From NCBI RefSeq assembly GCF_009674625.1, contig NZ_WKJQ01000001.1, positions 248,001 to 312,000 on the forward strand: a stretch of 64,000 nucleotides of DNA. Reading direction: 5' to 3'. This document shows, in pieces, positions 12,102-20,860 of this stretch; position 1 is the first letter of the stretch, and each line of letters begins with the position of its first letter. Both the position numbers and the translations under genes were made by a program. The notes beneath the pieces were generated by a model. The model was not told where the DNA came from and did no database searches. It worked only from the letters and a program-made list of their open reading frames with translations. The stretch comes from Haloferax marinum (GTDB taxonomy: Archaea > Halobacteriota > Halobacteria > Halobacteriales > Haloferacaceae).

Positions 12102-13859
12102 CTACTGTGACGCAGCCAATCGCTCCACGCGTTCGAGCGTGTCGGCCGTCTCGGCAGTCTTGTCTTCGCGGACCGAGACGAACCGTGGGAACCGAAGTGC
12201 GTACCCCGAAGAGTAGGTCGGCGACTGCTGAATCTCCTCGTAGCCAACTTCGAAGACCACCGAGGGCCGAACGTCGACCTCTTGGCCGGATTCGCGCTCG
12301 ATTTCGGGTTCGAGCAGGTCGGTGAGTTCGACGAGTTGGTCGTCGGTGATTCCCGTGGCAACTTTGCCGATGGTCTCGAACCCGTCGCTTCCGGACTGGT
12401 CTTCGACACGGGCCGAAAGCAGGAACGTGCCGAGGAACTTCGCTCGCCGGCCTTCGCCCCACTCCGCGCCGGTGACGACGAGGTCGAGGGTCTCGACGTC
12501 CGGTTTGCGTTTCAGCCAGTTCTTTCCGCGGTCGCCGGGTGAGTACGGCGCAACTGGGTTTTTCAGCATGATTCCCTCGTGGCCAGCGTCGAGGACATCG
12601 GCCTCGTATGCGGCGATTTCGTCGGCGTCGTCGGAGAGGAGTACGTCGGAGACGGCGTCTGAGTCCTGACCGAGGAGAGACGACAGTCGGTCGTGGCGCG
12701 TGGTGAGGGGTTCGGTCAACAGGTCGTCGCCATCGGCGTGGAGACAGTCGAACGCCCGAAGCTCGACGCGAACTTCCTCGCGCATCCGACCCACGTCGTG
12801 TTTTCGGCGGAATCGCCTGAGAATCTCCTGGAACGGGAGTGGTTCACCGTCGTCGTCCATCGCGACGACTTCGCCGTCCAGAATGACTGGCACCGCGACT
12901 GTCTCTTCGACGAACTCGACGACTTCGGGAAGCGCACCCGTCACGTCCTCCATATTGCGCGAAAAGAGCGACACGTCGCCCGATTCGTCGTGATGGACTT
13001 GGACACGAGCACCGTCGAACTTCGTCTCGACCGCCGCAGTGCCCCACTCGTCGAGCGCGTCGGCGGCGGTGCCTGCCTGTGCGAGCATGGCTTGAACCGG
13101 TCGGCCGACTTCGAGTCGGACCTCGTCGAGACCCGACTCACCCTCGTCGCGGGTGACTGCTGCGACCATCCCGTAGTCGTTCGAGACCTGCAGGGCGCGA
13201 GCGACGCTTGCAATCGCGTCGTCACGGCGTTCACGGGCCGCCGCTTCGGTTTTGGAGTCGACGTCGTCGTCGCGGATTGCGGCCGCGTCTTCGGGTGACA
13301 CGAGGAACGCTTCTGCGATTGCGTCACGGACGCTCCCTTCGCCGACGCCGATGCGCATCTCTGAGAGGACGAGTCGCGCGAGGAATCTCGCTTCCTCGGG
13401 GTCGGTTCGGTTGAACAGGCCGTAGAGCGTCTTGAGCTTCGTCTCTTCGCTCCCCGACCCGGAAGCGGCGGCGACCGACCGAAGTTCCGAATCGACTTCG
13501 GTGACCGTCAGGCCGTCTTGGCCGCCGTTTCCGAAGGCAGCGAGCCCTCGCTGGCCGCCGAAATCGTAACTCTCGGCGACGGCCCCGATTTCTCCGAGGT
13601 CTGCGAGTCGGTCTTCGACGTCGGCGGCAGAGACGTTCGTCCCAGCGGCACGGGCAATCGCCTCGTGGCAGAGGCGAGGGCCGATGTCGAGCGTGGTCGA
13701 GTCCCACGCCGGGAAGACACGTCCTTGGACGAATCGAGCGACCGTCGAGAGGTCGTCGCCCGAGTCGCGAAACAGGGCCGCGAGGAGCGAGACGACGGCG
13801 AGGTCGGCGCTCTCTGATTCTATCTCGGCGGCGCGGGCGGCGAACTCGTCGAACTGCAT
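12102..13859 (-). CDS. lig: ATP-dependent DNA ligase
   Basis: A 585-residue archaeal replicative DNA ligase that seals nicks by an enzyme-AMP intermediate. The adenylation motif I is ETKFDGARVQVH with Lys280. The DNA-binding domain occupies the first about 230 residues, followed by the nucleotidyltransferase domain, then an OB-fold domain. The chosen ATG (MQFDEFAARAAEIE) is the family start. An open frame continues 81 codons upstream, but that part is Ser/Arg-rich, unlike haloarchaeal proteins, and overlaps the divergent gene at 13978. Haloarchaea usually carry this ligase for replication, sometimes with a second NAD-dependent one. Confidence 0.93.
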   Translation of the reverse strand: MQFDEFAARAAEIESESADLAVVSLLAALFRDSGDDLSTVARFVQGRVFPAWDSTTLDIGPRLCHEAIARAAGTNVSAADVEDRLADLGEIGAVAESYDFGGQRGLAAFGNGGQDGLTVTEVDSELRSVAAASGSGSEETKLKTLYGLFNRTDPEEARFLARLVLSEMRIGVGEGSVRDAIAEAFLVSPEDAAAIRDDDVDSKTEAAARERRDDAIASVARALQVSNDYGMVAAVTRDEGESGLDEVRLEVGRPVQAMLAQAGTAADALDEWGTAAVETKFDGARVQVHHDESGDVSLFSRNMEDVTGALPEVVEFVEETVAVPVILDGEVVAMDDDGEPLPFQEILRRFRRKHDVGRMREEVRVELRAFDCLHADGDDLLTEPLTTRHDRLSSLLGQDSDAVSDVLLSDDADEIAAYEADVLDAGHEGIMLKNPVAPYSPGDRGKNWLKRKPDVETLDLVVTGAEWGEGRRAKFLGTFLLSARVEDQSGSDGFETIGKVATGITDDQLVELTDLLEPEIERESGQEVDVRPSVVFEVGYEEIQQSPTYSSGYALRFPRFVSVREDKTAETADTLERVERLAASQ

Positions 13860-13977
13860 CGAGCGTGCATTTCCCCGCCCGAGGCAAAAGCGGTTCGACA
13901 GTCGTCGGGGGTGTGATTCGCTGTCGAACGGCCGCTCTGCCGGGACGTTCAAGGGTCTCGACGCTCGAACGGCGTGT

Positions 13978-15507
13978 ATGAGCGACGACCTCGCAGAGCG
14001 CGTCGAAGACGTGCTCGCGGTCGACGCGGCCGAGTTCGAAGCACAGGCGAAAGCCGACGCCGAGGTACTCAAGCGCGAACTGCGTGAGGGTACCTTCGAC
14101 AACCACCAGTCTATCGTCGGACTGGAGTACGAGTTCTACGCCGTCTCGGACGGCCGGTGGTCCGCGAGCGAAGACGACGTCCACGCGCTCATGCGGGTGC
14201 CCCGTCGGATGCTCGGACTCATGGGATTCGAGAAGGAGTTGGGTCTCCACAACGCCGAGATGACGACGAGTCCGCAACCGTTGAACCCGCACGGGCTCCG
14301 CGCACAGGAATCCGAGGTTCGCGCCCGTCTCGAAGCGGCGCTCGATTGTGCCGCCGCCGAGGGGATACGCCTCGTCTCGGACGGGATGTGGACGATTCCT
14401 CCGGCAGGCGAGACGGCCGGTGAGTATCTCACAGACTCCATCAGAGACGACGGCGTCCGCCTCGCGACGAACATGAGCGACTCCGTTCGCTATCACGCGA
14501 TGGCGAACGGGCCGACTGCGCCACCGTCGTTTACTCTCGAGGCCCCACACGTCTCTCTCGAAGCGGACACGGTGATGCCCGAGGCACTCATCACGTCGAT
14601 TCAACCGCACTACCAGGTGCCGCAGGCCGAAGACCTCCCACACTTCTTCAACTACGCCCTCCGTGTCGCCGGGCCACTCCTCGCGCTCGGCGTCAACTCG
14701 CCGTTCTTCCCGGCGGACCTCTACGACGACGACGCGACGCCGACGGAGATACTCGACGACGGGTGGGACGAACACCGAATCGCCGTCTTCGAGTCGGTCC
14801 TCAACTCCGGTGACCACGAGAAGGTGACGTTCCCCGAGGACCTCGACACGGTCGAAGACGCCGTCGAACGCGTCGTCACCGACTCGACGATGGTGCCGAT
14901 GTCTGTCGGACGCGGTGACCGATTCGACGACCAGTTCGCCACGCTTCGCCGGAAACACGGCACCTACTGGCGGTGGGTCCGTCCGGTCTTCGACGGCGCG
15001 AGTCGGTCGTCTGCCAACGCACGAATCGAGTTCCGCCCAATCGCCGGCCAACCGACCGTCCGCGACTCCGTCGCGTTCCAAGCGGCCTTCGCGGGTCTGA
15101 TGGAACGACTCCCGCGGCAGGACCACCCAGTCATCGACCTCGACTGGTCCACTGCGAACGAGAACTTCTACACGGCGATGCGCGAGGGCCCCCACGGCGA
15201 CATCGCGTGGGTCGATATCGACGGCGACGAGGTGTCGGGTGCGGAACTCTACGAAGACCTCCTCGTCCACGCCCGTGACGGTCTGCGAGTCGCTGGCTGT
15301 ACCGAACAAGAGGCGAACTACTACCTCGAACCCCTCCGGCAGCGCGTCGAGACCGGTGTGACCCCCGCCGACTGGAAGCGCGAACGGGTTCGGGAGGCCC
15401 TCGATGCTGGTGCTGACTTCGAGACGGCACTCCAACAGATGCAGCGTGAATACGTCGAACAGCAGTCAGAGACGCTCCTCGAAGGCGAGTTCGCAGACTG
15501 GTTCTGA
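13978..15507 (+). CDS. Glutamate-cysteine ligase-like (GCS2 / carboxylate-amine ligase family) protein
   Basis: A 509-residue protein with features of the glutamate-cysteine ligase superfamily. It has an early acidic VGLEYEFY, an AEMTTSPQPLNPHG segment, DGMWTIPPAG, and the late ARIEFRPIAGQPTVRD that resembles the C-terminal signature of this ATP-grasp-like ligase fold. Haloarchaea make gamma-glutamylcysteine as their main thiol, so a role there is possible. However, haloarchaea can carry several paralogues and this one may ligate another amine. It starts at ATG 13978, divergent from the ligase with 118 bases between starts. The longer upstream frame is rejected because it runs antisense through the ligase N-terminus. 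Confidence 0.65.
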   Translation: MSDDLAERVEDVLAVDAAEFEAQAKADAEVLKRELREGTFDNHQSIVGLEYEFYAVSDGRWSASEDDVHALMRVPRRMLGLMGFEKELGLHNAEMTTSPQPLNPHGLRAQESEVRARLEAALDCAAAEGIRLVSDGMWTIPPAGETAGEYLTDSIRDDGVRLATNMSDSVRYHAMANGPTAPPSFTLEAPHVSLEADTVMPEALITSIQPHYQVPQAEDLPHFFNYALRVAGPLLALGVNSPFFPADLYDDDATPTEILDDGWDEHRIAVFESVLNSGDHEKVTFPEDLDTVEDAVERVVTDSTMVPMSVGRGDRFDDQFATLRRKHGTYWRWVRPVFDGASRSSANARIEFRPIAGQPTVRDSVAFQAAFAGLMERLPRQDHPVIDLDWSTANENFYTAMREGPHGDIAWVDIDGDEVSGAELYEDLLVHARDGLRVAGCTEQEANYYLEPLRQRVETGVTPADWKRERVREALDAGADFETALQQMQREYVEQQSETLLEGEFADWF

Positions 15508-15541
15508 GGCGGCGGAGAGACCCACCCCTCACACGTTTCGG

Positions 15542-15694
15542 CTACTCGACGGGTGCGAAGTACGCGTCGTCGTACATCGTGTGCGTAATCTCTTCGAGTG
15601 TTCCGGAGTCGCAACTGTCGCACTGTGTCTGGGTCTCGGGGTGCGCGTAGACGGTGTCGCACCGGACGCAAGCGAAGAATCTCAATCCAAGCAC
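15542..15694 (-). CDS. Small zinc-ribbon protein, 50 residues
   Basis: Reading the complement from a GTG at 15692-15694 gives a 50-residue acidic protein with two Cys pairs, FFACVRCDTVYAH and QTQCDSCDSGTL, ending YFAPVE. The spacing (CxxC, 12 residues, CxxC) fits a single zinc ribbon. A TATA-like TTTATGC on the complement near 15718-15725 lies about 28 bases before the GTG, supporting a leaderless start there. Haloarchaea have many such small zinc proteins, some affecting motility or biofilms; nothing here shows the role. It converges with the GCS-like gene and precedes proteasome beta by about 90 bases. Confidence 0.7.
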   Translation of the reverse strand: MLGLRFFACVRCDTVYAHPETQTQCDSCDSGTLEEITHTMYDDAYFAPVE

Positions 15695-15786
15695 GAACGG
15701 GGTTCGTGGTCGGAGAGCATAAACTGGACTCTGAAGGAGTCCTGCAGGTACCGGTCACAGAAAGCGGAGAGAAACCGAGAGGTGCC

Positions 15787-16518
15787 TTATTCGAGGCCTT
15801 CGAAGTTCTGGTGGCGCTGGATGTCGACGCCGTCTTCGGTGACGACGGCGAGGTTGATACCGTTACCCGACGCGAGGTCACGCTCGACTGCCGCGCGGAT
15901 GGCGTTCGTCGCGACCTGCTTTGCTTCGTCGACCGTCAGGCCGTCTTTGTACTCACGCTCGAGGACACCGAGGGCGTACTGACTGCCGGAGCCAGTGACG
16001 GTGTACTCCTCTTCGAGGACGGAGCCTGCGGGGTCGATGCTGTAGATGTGGCCGCCTTCTTCGTCGACGCCGCCGAGGATGGGCTGGACGATGTAGAAAC
16101 CGCCCGAGCGGAGGAAGTTGCCCACGAGCGTCGAGAGGGCCTTCATGCTCATGTCTTCGCCGCGGCGGGCCTCGTAGAGGCGAACTTCCGCGCGCAGGGA
16201 ACTGATGAGCGACTGGGCCGCCGAGACGGACCCGGCGATGGTCAGTGCACCCGTCGGGTGAATCTCTTCGACCTTCTGGACGTCCTTCGAAGAGACCATG
16301 TAGCCCATGCTTGCGCGCATGTCGGTCGCGAGGACGACGCCTTCGTCGGTTTTGATACCGACCGTCGTGGTTCCGGTCTTCGTCTCTTTGTCACCGAGTG
16401 ATTCGGCGCGTCGCTCGGCGTGTGGGAACTCGCCGAGTTCGGGGCCGAACACGTTCGAGTGGTCGCCGGTGAGCGAGTCGAGACGGCCAGAGAACTCGTC
16501 GTGAGTCGGGGTACGCAT
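15787..16518 (-). CDS. psmB: 20S proteasome beta subunit
   Basis: A 243-residue precursor of the catalytic proteasome subunit. A 49-residue propeptide ends ETKTG and is removed to expose Thr50 of TTTVGIKT as the N-terminal nucleophile. The Lys of the catalytic set and the GSGSQYALG loop are present. The start MRTPTHDEFSGRL is the haloarchaeal family start. A GTG five codons earlier is less likely, because a TATA-like CATTTATC (complement of 16543-16550) sits about 28 bases before the chosen ATG. The gene degrades proteins together with alpha subunits and PAN ATPases encoded elsewhere. Confidence 0.95.
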   Translation of the reverse strand: MRTPTHDEFSGRLDSLTGDHSNVFGPELGEFPHAERRAESLGDKETKTGTTTVGIKTDEGVVLATDMRASMGYMVSSKDVQKVEEIHPTGALTIAGSVSAAQSLISSLRAEVRLYEARRGEDMSMKALSTLVGNFLRSGGFYIVQPILGGVDEEGGHIYSIDPAGSVLEEEYTVTGSGSQYALGVLEREYKDGLTVDEAKQVATNAIRAAVERDLASGNGINLAVVTEDGVDIQRHQNFEGLE

Positions 16519-16654
16519 TATCTGCGATTGCACTTCGGCGCTGATAAATGCAACCCTTCACCTGTCCATTGCCGGTGTTGCGGTGTCTGACGCCCGTCAT
16601 CGGCGCAGTCGCTCCGGGAGGGCGAGTCCGTCAAAAAGTGGCGTATGACCCAGG

Positions 16655-16828
16655 TTAGCGGGTCGCAGCGCGTTCGTATGCGTTTCCGGTCGTCTCGATG
16701 AGACGGTGGATTGGGAGGGTCACGCCCATCCGGCGGGCAGCGAGTGCAATCGGCAACATAGCGATGCCAGTTGCCACTGACAGCTGGTAGGCGGCTAGCA
16801 GGACGTTCTTCTTCAAGCGGTGGATCAT
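16655..16828 (-). CDS. Small single-pass membrane protein, 57 residues
   Basis: A 57-residue protein starting MIHRLKKNVLL with one hydrophobic stretch (about residues 9-29, ending IAMLPIALA), a basic N-terminus, then a cytoplasm-like tail. The frame is open further upstream, but the chosen ATG has a TATA-like TTTATAA on the complement near 16866-16872, about 40 bases ahead, leaving a short leader of roughly 15 bases. No function is recognised. The region upstream of this promoter carries three dyad elements (16922-17015), which suggests regulated expression. Confidence 0.6.
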   Translation of the reverse strand: MIHRLKKNVLLAAYQLSVATGIAMLPIALAARRMGVTLPIHRLIETTGNAYERAATR

Positions 16829-16921
16829 TACCGTTGTCCTCAGTTGGGTGTCGAGCGATGCCTGGTTATAAACTTTCCCACCTGGGTGAAATACCGCCCC
16901 GACGCCGTCTGCCAATTCAAC

Positions 16922-17015
16922 TGGACTTGTACAATGTCCAATACGTACGACTACTCCACGTGGGTAGTGCGTGATGACTCTGGACAATTCCCATAAGTTA
17001 TGTGGATAATATGGG
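16922..17015. promoter_or_regulatory. Array of three dyad-symmetric elements in the 16829-17188 gap
   Basis: In this 360-base gap three inverted repeats follow each other. The first (16922-16940) is TGGAC-TTGTACAA-TGTCCA with one unpaired T. The second (16950-16968) is centred on CCACGTGG with arms ACTAC/GTAGT and two mismatches. The third (16990-17015) has arms CCCATA/TATGGG. The first two centres are 28 bases apart. They lie 50-150 bases upstream of the TATA box of the 57-residue membrane protein and 170-270 bases before the UPF0212 start. Operators for an unknown regulator are the simplest reading. Confidence 0.5.
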
Positions 17016-17188
17016 TTGCATGCGCAGGAGGTGCGCGCTCGCGCTCGATTTCTGGAGTGTCACTGTCGGGTGACGGTGGCAGAAATCGACCCGTCTGCGA
17101 ACACGAGAGAACGACCACGGGTGTAACTCTCTACCACTGGCCCGCGCGAACCACAAGACACGAAACCCCACCGGCACGTAACGACTGT

Positions 17189-17548
17189 ATGAGCAACTAT
17201 CTCGTCGCGATGGAGGCGGCCTGGTTAGTACGGGACGTCGAGGACATCGACGACGCCATTGGCGTCGCCGTCAGCGAGGCCGGCAAGCGACTCAACGAAA
17301 AAGACAAAGAGTACGTCGAAGTCGAAGTCGGCGCAACGCCGTGTCCGGCCTGTGGCGAACCGTTCGACTCCGCGTTCATCGCGGCCAACACGGCACTCGT
17401 CGGACTGCTCCTCGAAATCAAGATTTTCAACGCAGACGGCGAGAAACACGCCTCGCGCATCGCAAAGAGCGAAGTCGGCGGCGCACTCCGTGACGTCCCA
17501 CTCGACGTCATCGACATCAGGGAGTTCGAATCCGACGAAGACGCCTGA
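17189..17548 (+). CDS. UPF0212 (DUF555) family protein
   Basis: A 119-residue archaeal protein of the DUF555/UPF0212 family, function unknown. It starts MSNYLVAMEAAWLVRDVED and carries one CPACG pair (CxxC) around residues 53-56, then a hydrophobic helix (AANTALVGLLLEIKIF). The tail is acidic. A longer open frame upstream is ignored because the conserved family start is this ATG. It lies 42 bases before the HTH-CBS regulator, in the same direction, but that gene has its own TATA box and operator. Confidence 0.8.
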   Translation: MSNYLVAMEAAWLVRDVEDIDDAIGVAVSEAGKRLNEKDKEYVEVEVGATPCPACGEPFDSAFIAANTALVGLLLEIKIFNADGEKHASRIAKSEVGGALRDVPLDVIDIREFESDEDA

Positions 17549-17567
17549 ACGACCAGAACCTTTTTTC

Positions 17568-17582
17568 ATAACCCTGGGTTAT
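17568..17582. promoter_or_regulatory. Perfect 15-bp palindrome between TATA and start of the HTH-CBS gene
   Basis: The sequence ATAACCC-T-GGGTTAT is a perfect inverted repeat with a single central base. It follows directly on the T-rich TATA-like element (17561-17571) and ends nine bases before the ATG at 17591. In a leaderless haloarchaeal promoter this is where a bound protein would block transcription start. The downstream gene encodes an HTH protein, so self-repression is a natural inference. Confidence 0.6.
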
Positions 17583-17590
17583 CCTTCGGC

Positions 17591-18130
17591 ATGGAACTCC
17601 CCACGCCGCAGGACCTCCGAGAACGGCGCAAATCACTGGAACTGACGCAAAGTAAACTGGCAGATATGGCTGGTGTCTCCCAACCACTCATCGCCCGCAT
17701 CGAGGGTGGAGACGTAGACCCGCGTCTCTCGACGCTCCGACGCATCGTCGAAGCACTCGACGAAGCAGAGGGCCGCATCGTCCGCGCAGAAGACATCATG
17801 AACACGAACGTTCGGAGCGTCGCTCCCGACAACTCCGTCCTCGAAGCGCGCGACATGATGCTCGACGCGGGCTTCTCGCAGTTGCCAGTCATCGAAAACG
17901 GCCGGCCACTCGGCATTATCTCGAACGCAGACATCCGGCACGTTCAGGAAGACAACGTCGCAGAGCGCCCCGTCAACGAAGTGATGTCCGAGAGTATCAC
18001 GACGGTCGAACCGGAGACGACGCTCGACGAAGTTGGCGTCTACCTCGACCACAACTCCGCGATTCTCGTCGTCGAAGGCGGCGAGACGGTCGGTATCATC
18101 ACGGAAGCGGACATCGCTGCACACATCTAA
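17591..18130 (+). CDS. XRE-type HTH regulator with paired CBS domains
   Basis: A 179-residue transcription regulator. Residues 8-58 form a Cro/XRE helix-turn-helix (LTQSKLADMAGVSQPLIARI). Residues 69-120 and 128-179 are two CBS motifs that together make a Bateman module, which normally binds adenosine nucleotides or SAM. The design implies a DNA-binding protein whose activity responds to a small ligand. The ATG is 27 bases downstream of a T-rich TATA-like element, giving a leaderless message, with a perfect palindrome between them. Archaea have several such CBS-HTH proteins; the ligand and target genes here are unknown. Confidence 0.85.
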   Translation: MELPTPQDLRERRKSLELTQSKLADMAGVSQPLIARIEGGDVDPRLSTLRRIVEALDEAEGRIVRAEDIMNTNVRSVAPDNSVLEARDMMLDAGFSQLPVIENGRPLGIISNADIRHVQEDNVAERPVNEVMSESITTVEPETTLDEVGVYLDHNSAILVVEGGETVGIITEADIAAHI

Positions 18131-18145
18131 CGACGCCAGACTGCG

Positions 18146-19444
18146 CTATCGACGGCGGACGACGAGGGGAGTCGCTCCGTCCGGTTGGGTCGTCATCTCG
18201 GGTGTGATTTCGAGTGGCTCGTCACTACCCCACTCGAGTTCGAACTCCCGGAGGACCGTCGCGAGAACGATTTTTGCTTCGGTGAGCGCGAACGACCGTC
18301 CCAGACAACTCCGTGGTCCTGCACCAAAGGGGATGTACGCGTAGGTGGGCCGGTCACTGTCTTCGGCCCAGCGCGCTGGTCGGAACGTGAGCGGGTCGTC
18401 GTACCAACGCTCGTCGCGATGGACGTGGATAATCGACAGATGGACGTCTGTCCCTGGGGGAATCGTTCGCGCCCCGGCCGAGAATGGTTCGGCCGTTTCA
18501 CGAGGAATCGTGTGGACGGGTGGGTACAGTCGAAGTGACTCTTTGAGTACTCGTTCGAGTGTCGAGAGTCGGTCGAGTTCTTCAGCAGTCACCGGACCAC
18601 CGTCGACCACGTCGTCGACCTCGGCGGTGGCTGTCTCGCATATCTCTGGGTGCGTCGCCAACAGATACAACGTGTAGGTGAGCGCCAGCGCTGTCGTCTC
18701 GTGGCCGGCAAATATCATCCCGATGAGTTGGTTCTCCATCGATTCGACGGTCTGTGGGTACTCGCTCCCTAACGCGTCGGCGAGTCTGGACGCGAGACTC
18801 CCTTCGTTCGCTGTTTCGACGAGGTCTCTAACCGTTTCGCGAAGAAGGTCGTCGGCCCGTTCGAATCGTCGTCGATTCGGCGTCGGAACCCACTCCGGAA
18901 GCACCCACGACGCCGGGGCGAACCGTCCGTTGAGGCCGTCGGCGGCACTCCGTACTCGGTCGTCGCCACCGAGTTCGAGTTCGCGCCCGAGAATCGTCGC
19001 GAAGATGACGTCGAGTGTGAGGTCTTTCATCTGAGATTCGAGTGAGACCGTTCCGGAGTCTGGCCACTCACCCAGACGCCGCTCGACTTGTTCGCTGATT
19101 TCGGTCGCGTACGTGTCGACTCGGTCCCAGCGGAAGAATGGGTCGAGCGCTGTTCGTTGGTTTCGCCACTCCTCTCCTTCGGCGGCAGTGACCGCGTCGC
19201 CAAAGGCCGCCGAAAACTCGTCTCCCTTTCTCATGGCGTCTCGGTCGCTGACCAGCGCTCGTTCGAAGTGGTCCGGGTGTGCGAGAACGTACAACTCGTC
19301 CATCCCCAGTACGTCGAGACCGACGGCGTCGTCGACGCCGTGGTCTGCCAAGAGGTCGGCAACGAACCCGAACGGGTCGGCCGCGAACCCGATGGTGTGC
19401 CCGAAGACGGGTAGTCCATCGGGCGTCGGTGGTCGTCGTGTCAC
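18146..19444 (-). CDS. Cytochrome P450
   Basis: A 432-residue soluble P450 monooxygenase. Hallmarks: the I-helix oxygen-binding AGHETT (246-251), the K-helix ESLR (302-305), a PPVHTIPRE beta segment, and the heme loop FGAGPRSCLG with the thiolate ligand Cys380. There is no N-terminal membrane anchor, as expected for prokaryotic P450s. The start is a GTG (complement of 19442-19444), since the next ATG would remove conserved N-terminal sequence. No ferredoxin or reductase is adjacent. Substrate is unknown; haloarchaeal relatives have been discussed for carotenoid or lipid oxidation without proof. It ends 15 bases from the converging HTH-CBS gene. Confidence 0.93.
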   Translation of the reverse strand: MTRRPPTPDGLPVFGHTIGFAADPFGFVADLLADHGVDDAVGLDVLGMDELYVLAHPDHFERALVSDRDAMRKGDEFSAAFGDAVTAAEGEEWRNQRTALDPFFRWDRVDTYATEISEQVERRLGEWPDSGTVSLESQMKDLTLDVIFATILGRELELGGDDRVRSAADGLNGRFAPASWVLPEWVPTPNRRRFERADDLLRETVRDLVETANEGSLASRLADALGSEYPQTVESMENQLIGMIFAGHETTALALTYTLYLLATHPEICETATAEVDDVVDGGPVTAEELDRLSTLERVLKESLRLYPPVHTIPRETAEPFSAGARTIPPGTDVHLSIIHVHRDERWYDDPLTFRPARWAEDSDRPTYAYIPFGAGPRSCLGRSFALTEAKIVLATVLREFELEWGSDEPLEITPEMTTQPDGATPLVVRRR

Positions 19445-19486
19445 AGTACGACTACGAAGAACGGCCGTGATGAATGGTTCGTTTCG

Positions 19487-20461
19487 TTACAGTTCGAGGC
19501 CGCGAATCGAAACGCCCGCTCCGGATTCGACGTGGCCGACGATGCGGCCGTCGGTCGCGTCGACGAGTGCCTCGGCGTTCTCCTCGGGGACGGCGGCGAC
19601 GAACCCGGTGCCCATGTTGAACGTCTTGTGCATCTCCTCGTCGGAGACGCCGCCACGTTCCTGGATGAACTCGAAGACTGCCTGCGGGTCGAACGCGTCG
19701 TCGACGACGTAGCGGAACTCACCCATCCGTTCGAGGTTGGTCCACCCGCCACCTGTCACGTGGGCCGCCGCGTTGGTCTCTGCAGCGCGGAGGTCGTCGA
19801 GGAGGTAGGTGTAGATTCGCGTCGGTTCGAGGAGGGCCTGCCCGACTGTCTCGTACTCTTCGCCCTCCCACTCGTCGTCGTAGTCGCCGTCGGACGTCGC
19901 GGCCTTCCGGGCGAGTGTCAGTCCGTTCGAGTGGATACCCGACGAGGGGAATCCGACGAGCACGTCTCCCGGTTCTGCCTCGCCGGGGAAGATTGCGTCT
20001 TTCTTCGCGAGTCCAGCACAGGTTCCGGCGAGGTCGAGTCCGTTGATGACCTCGGGCATGACGGCGGTTTCACCGCCGACGAGTTCGATGTCTGCTTCCT
20101 CGGCACCCGCCGCGAGTCCCTGTCCAACCTGTTCGGCGAAGGTTTCGTCCGGCGCGTCGACTGCGAGGTAGTCTACGAACGCGACCGGGCGCACACCCGC
20201 GGCGACGAGGTCGTTTGCGTTCATCGCGATACAGTCGATACCGACCGTCGAGTAGTCGGAGAGCGCCTCCGCGACGAGGAGTTTCGTTCCGACGCCGTCG
20301 GTCGCGAGTCCGAGATACCGGTCACCGATGTCGAGGAGACCGGCGTAATCGCCCGACCCGCCACCGACCTGTGCGACGAGCGCTGCGGTTGCGGCCTCAC
20401 TCGCCTCGATATCGACACCGGCGTCGGCGTAGGTCATTCCCTCGGAGTCGTCTTTCGTCAT
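19487..20461 (-). CDS. purM: Phosphoribosylformylglycinamidine cyclo-ligase
   Basis: A 324-residue AIR synthetase, the fifth step of purine synthesis, closing FGAM to aminoimidazole ribotide with ATP. Typical segments: TYADAGVDIEASEAA near the start, LATDGVGTKLLVAE, the MNANDLVAAGVRPVAFVDY segment, the ELVGGETAVMPE loop, and the HVTGGGWTNLERM segment. The open frame continues 33 codons upstream, but the ATG at complement 20459-20461 is the family start and has TTTTATATTT about 26 bases ahead (complement of 20484-20493), indicating a leaderless transcript. It stands alone, not in a pur operon. Confidence 0.95.
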   Translation of the reverse strand: MTKDDSEGMTYADAGVDIEASEAATAALVAQVGGGSGDYAGLLDIGDRYLGLATDGVGTKLLVAEALSDYSTVGIDCIAMNANDLVAAGVRPVAFVDYLAVDAPDETFAEQVGQGLAAGAEEADIELVGGETAVMPEVINGLDLAGTCAGLAKKDAIFPGEAEPGDVLVGFPSSGIHSNGLTLARKAATSDGDYDDEWEGEEYETVGQALLEPTRIYTYLLDDLRAAETNAAAHVTGGGWTNLERMGEFRYVVDDAFDPQAVFEFIQERGGVSDEEMHKTFNMGTGFVAAVPEENAEALVDATDGRIVGHVESGAGVSIRGLEL

Positions 20462-20860
20462 GTTCGTGTACGAGATAGGCCGAAATATAAAATCACAGGG
20501 TCCAGATGACACACGTTCTCGCATACTTGCAGGTTTTCGGTCGTTCGACGGTGAGCCCACTGTCTCGACGCTTGTCGCGATGTCGAACTAGTGCCGCCGT
20601 GTTCACACCGCGCCCCAAACCGGTGTCGTCGACCCGACTTCCCACCGCAAAATCGGCAGTAGTAGATGATTGTTGACATATTTGGGTAAAAAGTCTAAGA
20701 ACCGTCTATGAATGGTCTAGTGCGTTCTAAGCCGTTTATAAAAGGTTTCAAAGAGGTCCTAACCCGGTTTTTTGCCCCGGTAAAGAGTTGGAAAAGCAAG
20801 CGAATTCACCGTAACGCTCGGCCCGTTATATGATGGTCCCAGTAGTACAGATGAGTGACG
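20462..20860. other. Intergenic region with an imperfect direct repeat holding a strong TATA-like box
   Basis: No gene is seen in these 399 bases. The purM promoter lies at its left end. At 20694-20718 and 20726-20748 two related stretches follow each other: TCTAAG-AA-CCGTCTATGAATGGTCT and TCTAAG-CCGTTTATAAAAGGTTT. The second contains TTTATAAAAG, a strong TATA-like sequence with no coding region at the right distance on either side. A T6 run follows at 20768-20773. Close to the right end, GTTATATGA (20825-20833) should drive the small membrane protein at 20861. Confidence 0.5.

Noticed and set aside
13860..14102. 81-codon N-terminal extension of DNA ligase
   Set aside because: Ser/Arg-rich, not acidic, and overlaps the divergent GCS-like gene; the conserved start is MQFDEF.
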